Below are positions 17,347 through 25,955 of a DNA stretch of 29,390 nucleotides, piece after piece. The number at the start of each line of letters is the position of its first letter. Positions within the stretch are counted from its first letter, which is position 1. Source of the stretch: Flavobacteriales bacterium UBA3431 (lineage in GTDB: Bacteria > Bacteroidota > Bacteroidia > Flavobacteriales > Schleiferiaceae); assembly GCA_002381225.1 (NCBI GenBank), contig DFSS01000020.1:29311-58700 (forward strand). The letters run 5' to 3'. Below the pieces are notes generated by a model. The model did not search any database and was not told the DNA's origin. It saw only the letters and a list, made by a program, of their open reading frames with translations. A program made the position numbers and the translations under genes.

Positions 17347-18426
17347 TCAGATTCGTCCGTTGGATTGGCCCAACAAGTTGCAGAGGCGGTACAAGAGGCG
17401 GCTTCCGACGTTCGCATCCCAGTCGCCTTCTGGGCCCGGAGCAACTTCATTCAGATCCAAGCCAATCAATTTACGCCCGGAAGCGAGCACCGCTTCGACC
17501 AAGTACAAGACCTGCTCAACCTCCAATCCTCCGGCGACCGGCGTACCGGTGTGAGGGCAAAGTTTGGGGTCAAGGCCGTCGATGTCAAAGCTCAGATAAA
17601 CGTTTTGCGGGAGCTCTGCCACGATGGCCTCCACTTGATTGGCCCACGATACTCCGCGGTACTGGGCATGTTTGAGGTCGCGGTCAAAATACACGGCAAT
17701 GCGATCGCCGAGCTCGGCCATCACCTCCAATTCCTCTTCGCAGTAATCGCGAATCCCAACTTGGACCAATTTGGCAATCCCCATGTGTTGCATCGCGTTG
17801 TACATAATGCTCGCATGGGAGAAGGTGAAGCCCTCATAGGCCCGACGCAAATCCATGTGCGCATCAATCTGCAAAATGCCCAACCCGGGGTGACGATCCG
17901 CCAAGGTCCGCAGGTAGCCCAAAGGAGTACTGTGGTCTCCGCCCAACAAGGCCACCAATTGGCCCTGATCGAGGTAGGTAGCAACTTGCGAAGCCACCCA
18001 CTCCACCATGTAGGCACAGGCCGCTTCTATTTTTTCGTGATTCTTGGCCATGCGTTGCATGGGAAGCCCTTCACTTAAGGCTTCGAGGTAGGCTTCGGCG
18101 CGTTCGCGGTTGCGTTCGGATTTCGCCGCCAACTTGGCCGAGGTCGGCGCCATCCATAATCCCATCTTCCACGCATCCGCCACGGCGGGATCATACAGGT
18201 CAACTTGGGCTGATGCCGTACGGATCGCATCGGGCCCCTGGGCCGTTCCCGAGGCATAGCTCACCGTGACCTCCCATGGTACAGGAAGGATGACCACTTC
18301 CGCAGATGTGGCATCATAGGGCAGGCCATAGACTTGGCCGGGAGCGGCCAATCCATTGGGGTCGAATTGGGTCGATTGCTGCAGGCGCTTCGCCGCGCGC
18401 AAGGAGGCTGGATCTGAACTACTCAC
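17347..18426 (-). CDS. Agmatinase/arginase-family ureohydrolase
   Basis: A binuclear manganese ureohydrolase. The metal ligands are all present: H165 (LLGGDHS), D188, H190 and D192 (QIDAHMDLR), and D281 and D283 (SFDIDGLDP). These enzymes remove urea from a guanidino substrate; agmatine to putrescine is the commonest role of this subfamily in Bacteroidota, but formimidoylglutamate or another substrate cannot be excluded. At 359 residues it is longer than SpeB (about 300) because of an N-terminal extension and a helical segment at about 100-150. The start is a GTG (MSSSDPAS) that lies four bases after an exact -7 box. No arginine decarboxylase gene is visible in the window. purQ lies 63 bases downstream. 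Confidence 0.88.
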   Translation of the reverse strand: MSSSDPASLRAAKRLQQSTQFDPNGLAAPGQVYGLPYDATSAEVVILPVPWEVTVSYASGTAQGPDAIRTASAQVDLYDPAVADAWKMGLWMAPTSAKLAAKSERNRERAEAYLEALSEGLPMQRMAKNHEKIEAACAYMVEWVASQVATYLDQGQLVALLGGDHSTPLGYLRTLADRHPGLGILQIDAHMDLRRAYEGFTFSHASIMYNAMQHMGIAKLVQVGIRDYCEEELEVMAELGDRIAVYFDRDLKHAQYRGVSWANQVEAIVAELPQNVYLSFDIDGLDPKLCPHTGTPVAGGLEVEQVLYLVEAVLASGRKLIGLDLNEVAPGPEGDWDANVGSRLLYRLCNLLGQSNGRI

Positions 18427-18430
18427 CGTA

Positions 18431-18438
18431 CAAAAATA
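18431..18438 (-). promoter_or_regulatory. -7 promoter box of the ureohydrolase gene, four bases before the start
   Basis: TATTTTTG on the minus strand is an exact TAnnTTTG and is followed by TACG and the GTG start. It lies in the 25-base gap after the upstream gene. There is no -33 TTG at the usual distance. Confidence 0.4.
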
Positions 18439-18451
18439 GGGGGCTCACCCA

Positions 18452-20641
18452 TCACTCCCGCATTCGAAGCGCAAAGGCACGGCGGCGAATCTTTCCGCTG
18501 GGCGAGGTCCACTCTATTTCCCACAGCCAATCCGGACCAGGCGGGACAGGCAATGTGCACCACCAACTTCCCTGGCGCTCGACCACAGGTCCCACTTCCC
18601 AAGGGCCCGTTTGCCCTCCGCGCAGCGCCAACCAGCGTTCTCGAATGTGCCAAGCCCCCTCTTCCTCAAAACGGTAGGCTAAGGCTGGGCGTTCTGCGAA
18701 GGACCAGGACCGCTGGGTTAGCCATACCCGTCCAATGCCGTCCACTTCATCATCTTGAATATCCCAGCGGCCCGGGGATGCCGAATCCCCCGAAACGACC
18801 CATGTTTGAGCTGGGGTCCGAGTCCAAGACAATCCCTCGGCGATCGACGCGGAAGCTGCGGGGGCGGACTCCAGGGCGTCCAAAAGGAGGCCATCGCTGC
18901 GAAATAATCCTAAAAAAAGCGGATCTCCCAACGGAAAAAGAGCATGAAAAGCCCTCCTAATCTGGACAGAGTCCCCACGGGGATAGCGCTGGCTTGTCAC
19001 ACGGGGATCTTCGCTCCAGGCTAGGACCTCGTTTGGAAGCAGAAACGTACCCGCTTCCCCCAGCCGTCTCCATAACCCCCCTGAGGCGGCATCACTAAGA
19101 AAAAGCCCCCCCGCTTCCAGCACGTCGGAGGTGCGGTTGTGGATTTCGACAAAACGCGGTTCGTAGGGAAGAGGGTCCTCTAAAAATTCCGTCAGCACAA
19201 GTTCAAAGGGCTTGGGCGGCCTTGGCCACCCCCATCTGAGCTTCCCCAAACCAAGCGCTGCCCCGGCACAATCGCATGCACTCTCTGGGACAGGCACCGT
19301 CTGCATCACCCCGGGCTGAGGAGCTTGGCTCGGCATCCAATAACTCGTTTCCGGATCTAGATGGAGCCAGGTCCCCCCAGTAGAAGAAGGTAGTGTGGAT
19401 GGCTCGATAGGGTGGTGCCAATCCACTCGAAGCGCTTGCTGGGCACCTGGGCGCATTTCCACACGAAGGCAAGGGGGTCCAGGCATATACTCGTTGGGGG
19501 GTCCTTCAGGGAGCTCGCCAAGGCTTGCCCCCCGCGCATCCCGGGAAGAATGCCAAAGCGCGGGAAGGCAACTTTGGGATGGATGCGGTGGTTCCAAACT
19601 ATAGCCCCCCAGCGCCTTTTCCGGCGGGCGATGTTGGCTCGCGGCATAGGAAAGCGGTGCCACACGATGGTCCTCCTGGTCAAAGAGCGCCACCGCCGCC
19701 GCTTGGGGCAAATCGAGCGCTACGGGTATCCACAAAACCCCCGGTGGGATGAGCGGTTCTAAGGCCATGTCACCAAACACAACCGGAATTCCTGGGAAAA
19801 TCCACACACTGGGAAGGGGCCAGCGACGCTGGTTCACCTGCAGTTCCCACCCGTCCCAACGCATGGGGAATGGGGCTTCAAGCACCCCCTCCAAAAAGGC
19901 CGTGGCAGGGGAATCCCCCGGAAGCAAGGGGGCGACCTTGCTGTGGACCTCCGTCCAATGCCACCGGACCGCGCCCCCAGGATCTTGGGTTTCCGACTTT
20001 CCCTGCCACCAGGTGGGACCAATGCGGATTTTATCCGTTCGGGTCGCCGTGTATCGGCATGCCCACATCAGCCCGCGAATTGGGGCCCCTAGACTATCCG
20101 GGAGGGATAAAACGGCCCCGGGCGGTTCTCCATCGATCCACCAAGTCAGCGTATACCGCCGATCTCGTCCATGAGCTACCTGCCAGTGGAGCGTCGATTC
20201 GGCCCGGTCAAGCAGTCCCACGGGACTTCGACAAAGCAGCACTTTTTCGCTCCCCTGCTCTCGATACAGAGAGAGCCCATCCTCCGTTTCGCCAAGACTG
20301 AGTACCCAGGAACTACCCCGGCCCTCCGAATGTCCCTTCACTTCAACATAGTTGGCGCTGGAAGGATTAAAAGCGAAATGCACCGTCCCCCCAACCATCC
20401 ATACTTCGCCTAAGTTTGCCCGACGGTCCAGGGCACTGCTCCCTGCAGCGGGTGCGTCGAGGTGGAGCCACGTGCCCTGCCACTGAAAATGGCCCGTGTC
20501 CCCCGACGAGAGGGTCCGGTCTCCATGCGTCCACCGGAGTGTCCCACCAAAATCCGTCTGGCCCCGGGCCAGCAAGGGAAAGCCAAGAATGCATGTACAA
20601 AGTATCCCCAGTGCGATAAATCGGTCAAGGCAGGCGGTCAT
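18452..20641 (-). CDS. Secreted protein with lamin-tail-like domain
   Basis: A predicted exported protein of about 729 residues. From the ATG at 20641 the N-terminus (MTACLDRFIALGILCTCILG, then FPLLARG) is a signal peptide. An alternative ATG at 20680 adds 13 residues (MKCFFSLSAHHVP). The first 240 or so residues are beta-rich, with the pattern seen at the N-terminus of Bacteroidota lamin-tail-domain proteins (FQWQGTWLHLDAPAAGSSAL, FAFNPSSANYVEVKG). Near 478-590 there is a lamin-tail-like domain (LTEFLEDPLPYEPRFVEIHN and GGLFLSDAASGGLWRRLGE). The extreme C-terminus (RRRAFALRMRE) does not show the usual T9SS NPxxG/VKx pattern, so the secretion route is open. Function unknown; a nucleic-acid or surface-polymer role has been proposed for such proteins only by analogy. 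It is divergent from asd. Confidence 0.75.
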   Translation of the reverse strand: MTACLDRFIALGILCTCILGFPLLARGQTDFGGTLRWTHGDRTLSSGDTGHFQWQGTWLHLDAPAAGSSALDRRANLGEVWMVGGTVHFAFNPSSANYVEVKGHSEGRGSSWVLSLGETEDGLSLYREQGSEKVLLCRSPVGLLDRAESTLHWQVAHGRDRRYTLTWWIDGEPPGAVLSLPDSLGAPIRGLMWACRYTATRTDKIRIGPTWWQGKSETQDPGGAVRWHWTEVHSKVAPLLPGDSPATAFLEGVLEAPFPMRWDGWELQVNQRRWPLPSVWIFPGIPVVFGDMALEPLIPPGVLWIPVALDLPQAAAVALFDQEDHRVAPLSYAASQHRPPEKALGGYSLEPPHPSQSCLPALWHSSRDARGASLGELPEGPPNEYMPGPPCLRVEMRPGAQQALRVDWHHPIEPSTLPSSTGGTWLHLDPETSYWMPSQAPQPGVMQTVPVPESACDCAGAALGLGKLRWGWPRPPKPFELVLTEFLEDPLPYEPRFVEIHNRTSDVLEAGGLFLSDAASGGLWRRLGEAGTFLLPNEVLAWSEDPRVTSQRYPRGDSVQIRRAFHALFPLGDPLFLGLFRSDGLLLDALESAPAASASIAEGLSWTRTPAQTWVVSGDSASPGRWDIQDDEVDGIGRVWLTQRSWSFAERPALAYRFEEEGAWHIRERWLALRGGQTGPWEVGPVVERQGSWWCTLPVPPGPDWLWEIEWTSPSGKIRRRAFALRMRE

Positions 20642-20694
20642 CGGAACGTGGTGCGCGGAAAGCGAGAAGAAGCATTTCATGAGGCGAGGCAGGT

Positions 20695-20702
20695 TACTTT
20701 TG
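20695..20702 (+). promoter_or_regulatory. -7 promoter box of asd
   Basis: TACTTTTG matches TAnnTTTG exactly and ends 27 bases before the asd ATG at 20730. A TTT at 20675-20677 is 17 bases upstream, a weak -33. The position supports the asd start over upstream in-frame codons. Confidence 0.5.
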
Positions 20703-20729
20703 TGCAGAATTAATAGCACACTGTCAGTT

Positions 20730-21728
20730 ATGCGTTTAGCCCTTGTTGGTGCTACCGGAATGGTAGGGGAAGTCATGCGCGCCGTTCTTACAGAACGAAA
20801 TTTGCCTATAACGGATTTTATCCCGGTGGCTTCGGCCAAATCTGCAGGCCAAACCTTAACCTGGAAAGGCAAGGATTACCGTGTGGTTACCCCAGAAGAA
20901 GCCGTCGCCCTAAGGCCCGACGTGGCCATATTTTCTGCGGGCGGAGACACATCTCTGACCTGGGCGCCGAAATTCGCAGAAACGGGGTGCTACGTCATTG
21001 ACAACTCCTCCGCCTGGCGCATGGAACCTCACATCCCCCTGGTGGTGCCCGAGGTCAATCCCGAATCCCTAGATATGGATTCCCGCATCATTGCCAATCC
21101 CAACTGCTCTACCATACAATTGGTCATGGTGCTCAAGCCCTTGCACGCGCTCTATCCTATCAAACGCGTGATTGTTAGTACCTATCAAAGCGTGACAGGT
21201 ACGGGGAAAGCCGCGGTGGACCAGCTCGAAAATGAGCGCCAAGGGCGTGATGGCGCCATGGTCTACCCCTATGCCATTGATAAAAACTGCTTGCCGCATT
21301 GCGACGTTTTCTTGGACAATGCCTACACCAAGGAGGAGATGAAGCTCACGCATGAAACGAAGAAGATTTTGAATGACGCCTCCGTTTTGGTTTCCGCTAC
21401 GGCTGTGCGTGTCCCTGTTCAGGGGGGGCATTCCGAGGCCGTGAACATTGAATTTGTCGGTGAGCGTCCCTCGATGGAGGCCGTTCGGGCTTGCTTGCGT
21501 GAATTCCCAGGCGTGACCGTTTTGGATGATCCTATGGCTAAGTCTTATCCCATGCCTCGTTTTGCGGAGGGCCAAGACGATGTCTTTGTCGGCCGAATCC
21601 GCGAAGACCATAGCCACCCTCAGGCCATGAATTGCTGGATTGTTTCCGACAATTTGCGCAAAGGTGCCGCCACCAATGCGGTCCAAATTGCAGAAGAATT
21701 GCTGCGCCGCGGAAAACTTCGGGCCTAA
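20730..21728 (+). CDS. asd: Aspartate-semialdehyde dehydrogenase
   Basis: This enzyme reduces beta-aspartyl phosphate to aspartate semialdehyde with NADPH, the branch point to lysine/diaminopimelate, threonine and methionine. The start MRLALVGATGMVGEVM is the NADP-binding GxTGxVG motif at the very N-terminus, so the ATG at 20730 is secure although the frame is open 234 bases further upstream. The catalytic Cys is C126 (ANPNCSTIQ), and H234 in VQGGHSEAVNIEF is the expected acid/base residue. The length of 332 residues is normal. The TonB receptor gene starts about 53 bases downstream on the same strand and may be cotranscribed, though a functional link is not obvious. Confidence 0.96.
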   Translation: MRLALVGATGMVGEVMRAVLTERNLPITDFIPVASAKSAGQTLTWKGKDYRVVTPEEAVALRPDVAIFSAGGDTSLTWAPKFAETGCYVIDNSSAWRMEPHIPLVVPEVNPESLDMDSRIIANPNCSTIQLVMVLKPLHALYPIKRVIVSTYQSVTGTGKAAVDQLENERQGRDGAMVYPYAIDKNCLPHCDVFLDNAYTKEEMKLTHETKKILNDASVLVSATAVRVPVQGGHSEAVNIEFVGERPSMEAVRACLREFPGVTVLDDPMAKSYPMPRFAEGQDDVFVGRIREDHSHPQAMNCWIVSDNLRKGAATNAVQIAEELLRRGKLRA

Positions 21729-21781
21729 TTATTGTTAATCCTAATGCCGCACTCCGCGTCATATCCCTAAATGCGAACGAA

Positions 21782-24250
21782 TTGAAACACGCAAAACTCC
21801 TTTTGGCCTTCCTTTTCACCCTGAGTTCTTGGGCAATTGTGGCCCAGACTACAGTCACAGGCAAGGTGGTGGATGCTGAATCCAACGAGCCCATCATCGG
21901 TGCCGTGATTTCCTTCATGCAGATGAATGGAGGCGACCGCCCCACTCTCAAGCAGGTTGGAGCCACAGATGTGGAAGGAAATTTCTCAATTAGCTTACCC
22001 ACCGGGACCCGAGGCTTCACTATTTCCTCCTTTGGTTATGCGCCCTCGCGTCAAAGCATGCAAGGAACATCTGGAGTACAAGTAAATGTGGGCACTGTAA
22101 AATTGGCTCTGGATGCCTCCGTGGTACTCCAGCAGGCTGACGTCGTGACGGAAGGCCCCGCCATGCTCAATGGCCTGGATCGTAAGGTTTACGACGTGGC
22201 CGGCGACCTGCAAGTGGCCAGTGGTACGGGTACGGACATTCTCAGACAGGTTCCCAACGTGACCATGGACATCGACGGAAACGTAGCCCTTCGCGGCGAT
22301 GAAAACGTCACCATTTTGATTGACGGCCGTCCCGCCTCCCTTATGGGTTACCAAGGCTCCAATGCCTTCGACCGTCTCCCTGCAGGCATGGTTCAGCGTG
22401 TCGAAGTCATCACCAATCCAGGCGCCAAATTTGATGCACAAGGCACCGGCGGTATCATCAACATTGTTACGAAGAAAGGCAAAGAGCTCCCCTTGAATGG
22501 CTCTATTCAAGCGGGCATTGGAACGCGCAACAAATACAATCTAGGGGGCAATGTATCCATCCCGGTGGGCAAAGTCCGAGTCAATGCCTCCATCGGAGGC
22601 GACGACCGTCAAATGTCCTCCGGTGGCTACACCTATCGGTCCTACTTCTTCCCGGACTCGCTTTACAAAACCACGGAAGAGTCCATGGGTTTGCGTCGTA
22701 ATGTGGGCACGAATGCACGCATAGGCATTGACTGGAATATTCAAAACAAGCATTCCGTGGGTTTCTCTCTGGGTGCAGACCGAAATACGGGTGTAGATTG
22801 GGATTCGGCCTATTTTGAAAACATTGGCAAGGATGGCATCCCCGCGAAAGCCATTCAATTCACGGACCAAACGAGCAGCCGCCAAAACCAAAACGCCTCC
22901 TTTCACTATGAGCGCAAGTTTGCCGATGAAAATAAAAAGTGGACGGCCGATGCCAACTACTCTTGGGGCAACGACCACGACATCGACGATAACTACTTTA
23001 CGGTAGATCCGCTGTATCCAGCGGCCTTTACCTACGGCGCATATCTGCAACGCTTTGATGTCCCTGGAAACTCCAAGCGCATGAACGTTCAAACGGATAT
23101 AGAATGGCCTTTGAACGAGAAAGCACGCGTGGACTTTGGCTGGAGAACTTCCCAGAGCGCCAATGTGGAAGTGCGCACTGCCTCGCAACTTCCAGAGCTC
23201 TTCTCATCGAGCTTTGTAGCGGACACATTGCGGAGTTTCTTCACCGACATGAACCAGGTGACCCACGCTGGCTATGGAACGTTTGGTTACGTGGTATCCC
23301 CCAAATGGAAGGGCCAAGTGGGCTTGCGCTACGAAACGGCCTTGATCGACATCGTGCTTCGCGACAGTTCCGTTTTGCAACGTTCGTATCCTGGTCTTTT
23401 CCCCAGTGCATATTTGACCTACAGCCCGCGTCGGGGCCTCGACATTCAAGCGAGCTACTCCATGCGGGTCAACCGTCCTGATGGCCATTGGGGCGGTAGT
23501 TTGAACCCAAACATCGACTACTCCAACCCGAGCGGACTGCGCAAGGGCAACCCCGATCTCAAGCCCGAATACACCCACTCCATGGAGTTAAACGTGGTGC
23601 AGTTTGGAAAGTGGGGTTCCTTGTCCGGATCCGTGTACGGACGTCACACGATCAACATGATGTCACGCTACATGGAACCCTTGCCAAGCGGAGTATTGAT
23701 GATGACTTGGCTCAACTTCAACACGCGCGACAACCTAGGCTTAAGCACCAATGCCATGTTGCGCTTCAACAAGGTGGTACAGCTTCAGGCCTCAGCCGAT
23801 GCTTATTATTCCGTCATCAATGGGGAAAATGTTGCGGGGGGTATCCTTCAGAGCGGATTTGGATGGCAGGGGCGCAGCAATTTGATGCTCAATCTCCCAA
23901 AAGAACAGCAAATCCAAATCACCTACAACCAGTGGGGCGCAGGACCTACCGGTCAAGGCTTCCGTCGCGGCATTCAGTTTATTGATTTGGGCTACAAAGT
24001 GGACTTCCTGAATAAACACTGGACCCTTTCTGCGCGTTTAAGTGATGTGTTTAACCAACGCCGCTTCCGCTACGATCAGTACACGCCTTTCATCGATGTA
24101 GAATTTATGCGTCGACGTGAAAGCCGAATTGGATTCCTAACCCTGCAGTACAACTTTGGTAACCCCGATCGCTCGCGCGGTATGCGCGGTGGGCGAGGTG
24201 GTGCTTCAGGAGGCAGCATGGACATGGGTGGCGGCGATATGGATCTCTAA
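21782..24250 (+). CDS. TonB-dependent receptor-like outer-membrane beta-barrel protein
   Basis: An outer-membrane receptor of the Bacteroidota type. A signal peptide (LKHAKLLLAFLFTLSSWAI, then VAQ) is followed by a carboxypeptidase-regulatory-like domain (VTGKVVDAESNEPIIGAVIS, about residues 24-110). A plug domain comes next (VASGTGTDILRQVPNVTMD, ENVTILIDGRPASLMG, VEVITNPGAKFDAQGTGGI), then a barrel of about 550 residues ending in TLQYNFGN. The tail after the last strand is rich in Gly, Met and Arg (RGMRGGRGGASGGSMDMGGG). The start is uncertain: no in-frame ATG is close, so TTG at 21782 is preferred because the signal peptide begins there; the in-frame ATG at 21632 lies inside asd. The substrate is unknown. 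No SusD-type partner is present. msrA follows with no gap. Confidence 0.88.
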   Translation: MKHAKLLLAFLFTLSSWAIVAQTTVTGKVVDAESNEPIIGAVISFMQMNGGDRPTLKQVGATDVEGNFSISLPTGTRGFTISSFGYAPSRQSMQGTSGVQVNVGTVKLALDASVVLQQADVVTEGPAMLNGLDRKVYDVAGDLQVASGTGTDILRQVPNVTMDIDGNVALRGDENVTILIDGRPASLMGYQGSNAFDRLPAGMVQRVEVITNPGAKFDAQGTGGIINIVTKKGKELPLNGSIQAGIGTRNKYNLGGNVSIPVGKVRVNASIGGDDRQMSSGGYTYRSYFFPDSLYKTTEESMGLRRNVGTNARIGIDWNIQNKHSVGFSLGADRNTGVDWDSAYFENIGKDGIPAKAIQFTDQTSSRQNQNASFHYERKFADENKKWTADANYSWGNDHDIDDNYFTVDPLYPAAFTYGAYLQRFDVPGNSKRMNVQTDIEWPLNEKARVDFGWRTSQSANVEVRTASQLPELFSSSFVADTLRSFFTDMNQVTHAGYGTFGYVVSPKWKGQVGLRYETALIDIVLRDSSVLQRSYPGLFPSAYLTYSPRRGLDIQASYSMRVNRPDGHWGGSLNPNIDYSNPSGLRKGNPDLKPEYTHSMELNVVQFGKWGSLSGSVYGRHTINMMSRYMEPLPSGVLMMTWLNFNTRDNLGLSTNAMLRFNKVVQLQASADAYYSVINGENVAGGILQSGFGWQGRSNLMLNLPKEQQIQITYNQWGAGPTGQGFRRGIQFIDLGYKVDFLNKHWTLSARLSDVFNQRRFRYDQYTPFIDVEFMRRRESRIGFLTLQYNFGNPDRSRGMRGGRGGASGGSMDMGGGDMDL

Positions 24251-24835
24251 ATGAAGCGCTGGACCCTTACGGCCTTCGCGGCCCTTACTCTTTCTTGCCA
24301 AGGCCAACCCGCTGTGGTGGACGTTCCGGCCAACACCCCTCAAATGAACGCAACAATGGAAACAGCTATTCTCGCCAGTGGGTGCTTTTGGGGCACCGAG
24401 TATTTCTTGAAACGCATAGACGGGGTGGTTTCCACCACAGTCGGCTACACCGGTGGCTTCGTGGAGAACCCCACCTATGAGCAAGTATGTACCAAGCGCA
24501 CCGGTCATTATGAAGCGACGGAAGTCGTCTTTGATCCGAGTAAAACAGACTACGAAACCATCTTGCGGATGTTCTTTGAGACGCATGATCCGACCCAAAC
24601 CAACGGCCAAGGGCCCGACATTGGTCCGCAATACCGCAGTGCAATTTTTTACTTAGACGCGGCCCAAAAAGCGACGGCCGAAAAACTCATTGCCCTACTC
24701 CGGGCCAAAGGCTATTCCGTGGCGACGGAGTTGCTCCCCGCTGCCCCATTTTACTCCGCGGAGGGCTACCACCAGGATTACTACGACAACAAGGGGGGAA
24801 CACCCTATTGCCACGGATACCGTCCGTTGTTCTAA
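24251..24835 (+). CDS. msrA: Peptide-methionine (S)-S-oxide reductase, predicted lipoprotein
   Basis: MsrA reduces methionine-S-sulfoxide in oxidised proteins. The catalytic Cys is C45 in GCFWGTEYF, and the expected GYTGG, GHYEATEVVFDP, HDPTQTNGQGPDIGPQYRS and EGYHQDYY blocks follow. C187 near the C-terminus (YCHGY) could be a resolving Cys. The first 16 residues form a short hydrophobic segment ending in LTLSC, a relaxed lipobox, so the protein is probably attached to a membrane and acts in the periplasm or on the cell surface. The ATG lies directly after the TAA of the receptor gene with no intervening base, so it must be translated from the same transcript. The length of 194 residues fits a core MsrA domain plus a signal. 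Confidence 0.95.
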   Translation: MKRWTLTAFAALTLSCQGQPAVVDVPANTPQMNATMETAILASGCFWGTEYFLKRIDGVVSTTVGYTGGFVENPTYEQVCTKRTGHYEATEVVFDPSKTDYETILRMFFETHDPTQTNGQGPDIGPQYRSAIFYLDAAQKATAEKLIALLRAKGYSVATELLPAAPFYSAEGYHQDYYDNKGGTPYCHGYRPLF

Positions 24836-24911
24836 GCGTTTGATTACTTGTTGAAAACTCCCGCATCGTAGCGGGCTAGGATGCGATTTTGGTCGGTATC
24901 TTGAGCCTACG

Positions 24912-25955
24912 ATGGCGATTTTACACTATGCTTTAGAGCGACATATTTTCCACCTTCTTTTTCAGGAAGATAGCGTCGACGTACCCGGTTTTGGCCGGCT
25001 TGAAGCACAGCGATTCGGGGCTGAAATCCAGCTGCAATCGGGCTTGTTTTTGCCGCCCGCCCGCCGACTCAGCTTTAGCCCCATCGCGGGAAAAAGCGAC
25101 GTATTGCTCAATCACCTCGTTCGCTACGAAGGGCTCTCTGCCTCGGATGCGCGTGCTGCCATGGCGCAAGCTGTTAGCACTTGGAATAGAACCCTGCTCG
25201 AAGGGAAGCGCCTCCGCCTCGAAGGCTTGGGGTCTTTCTCCAAAACAGGTCTGCAGTGGGTCTTCCAAGCATCGATCGAGTCCAACTTCCTGCCCGAAGC
25301 CTATGGCCTCCCCATTTTCCGTGTGACCCCCTTGTCCCAGCGCGTGGACCATTCCGCCGACGCCGGGTATGCACTACCTGTTCCGCAGGTCATCAAACGC
25401 CGCGAACAATGGCTTGCCCCCTTCCGCGCCGCTGCCGTGGTGGCTGGAGCGATCAGTTTGATGGCTCTGGGGACCACCAAATCCGACTTCCGCGACATGG
25501 TCCAGAATGCGTCGTTCCGCCCGCAATGGGATACCATGGCAGAAAACGTGCGTTCCTGGTTTGAGGCCGATCCGGTCGAGGAGGTCGTGGCCGACACCTT
25601 TGGCACGCAAGAAATGCCCAATCTCGACTTCCTCGAAGAATCTACCTCGGACTTAGCCGTCGCGGAATCCCCCGCAGCAGACTTGCCCATAGCAGAATCT
25701 AAAGCTGTCAGTCCTGCCAAGGCTACGGCAAAAAAGAGTGAATTCGCGCTTGTCGTTGGTGCCTTTTCAGACATCCGCAACGCAGAACGCCTCGCGGCAG
25801 ACCTCCAAAAAGCAGGCTACCCCGCGAAAGTCCTACGCGCCAAAGTCGGCCTCACGAAAGTGGCCCTTCGTACCTTTGCCAACCGCGATGCGGCTCAAGC
25901 AGCCAAAGAAGAGGCCAAAGTGGCCTTTCCAGCGGTTTGGATCTACAGTGAATGA
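24912..25955 (+). CDS. HU-CCDC81-like and SPOR domain membrane protein
   Basis: A single-pass membrane protein of 347 residues. Residues 1-150 resemble the paired HU-like domains found in Bacteroidota SPOR proteins (HIFHLLFQEDSVDVPGFGRL, LNHLVRYEGLSASDARAAM, GKRLRLEGLGSFSKTG). A hydrophobic segment at about 170-190 (FRAAAVVAGAISLMALGTT) is followed by an Ala/Ser/Glu-rich linker. The C-terminal 75 residues are a SPOR domain (FALVVGAFSDIRNAERLAAD, AFPAVWIYSE). SPOR domains bind denuded peptidoglycan at the division site. The HU-like part would face the cytoplasm and the SPOR part the periplasm. This supports a role linking the cell wall and the cytoplasmic side, but that is inference. The thioesterase gene overlaps its stop. 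Confidence 0.9.
   Translation: MAILHYALERHIFHLLFQEDSVDVPGFGRLEAQRFGAEIQLQSGLFLPPARRLSFSPIAGKSDVLLNHLVRYEGLSASDARAAMAQAVSTWNRTLLEGKRLRLEGLGSFSKTGLQWVFQASIESNFLPEAYGLPIFRVTPLSQRVDHSADAGYALPVPQVIKRREQWLAPFRAAAVVAGAISLMALGTTKSDFRDMVQNASFRPQWDTMAENVRSWFEADPVEEVVADTFGTQEMPNLDFLEESTSDLAVAESPAADLPIAESKAVSPAKATAKKSEFALVVGAFSDIRNAERLAADLQKAGYPAKVLRAKVGLTKVALRTFANRDAAQAAKEEAKVAFPAVWIYSE

Noticed and set aside
20496..20729. N-terminal extension of asd
   Set aside because: The NADP-binding motif must lie at the N-terminus, and the extension overlaps the divergent secreted-protein gene.
24862..24880. Small hairpin CCCGC-ATCGTA-GCGGG between msrA and the SPOR gene
   Set aside because: Only five base pairs and no T-tract, so not supported as a terminator.
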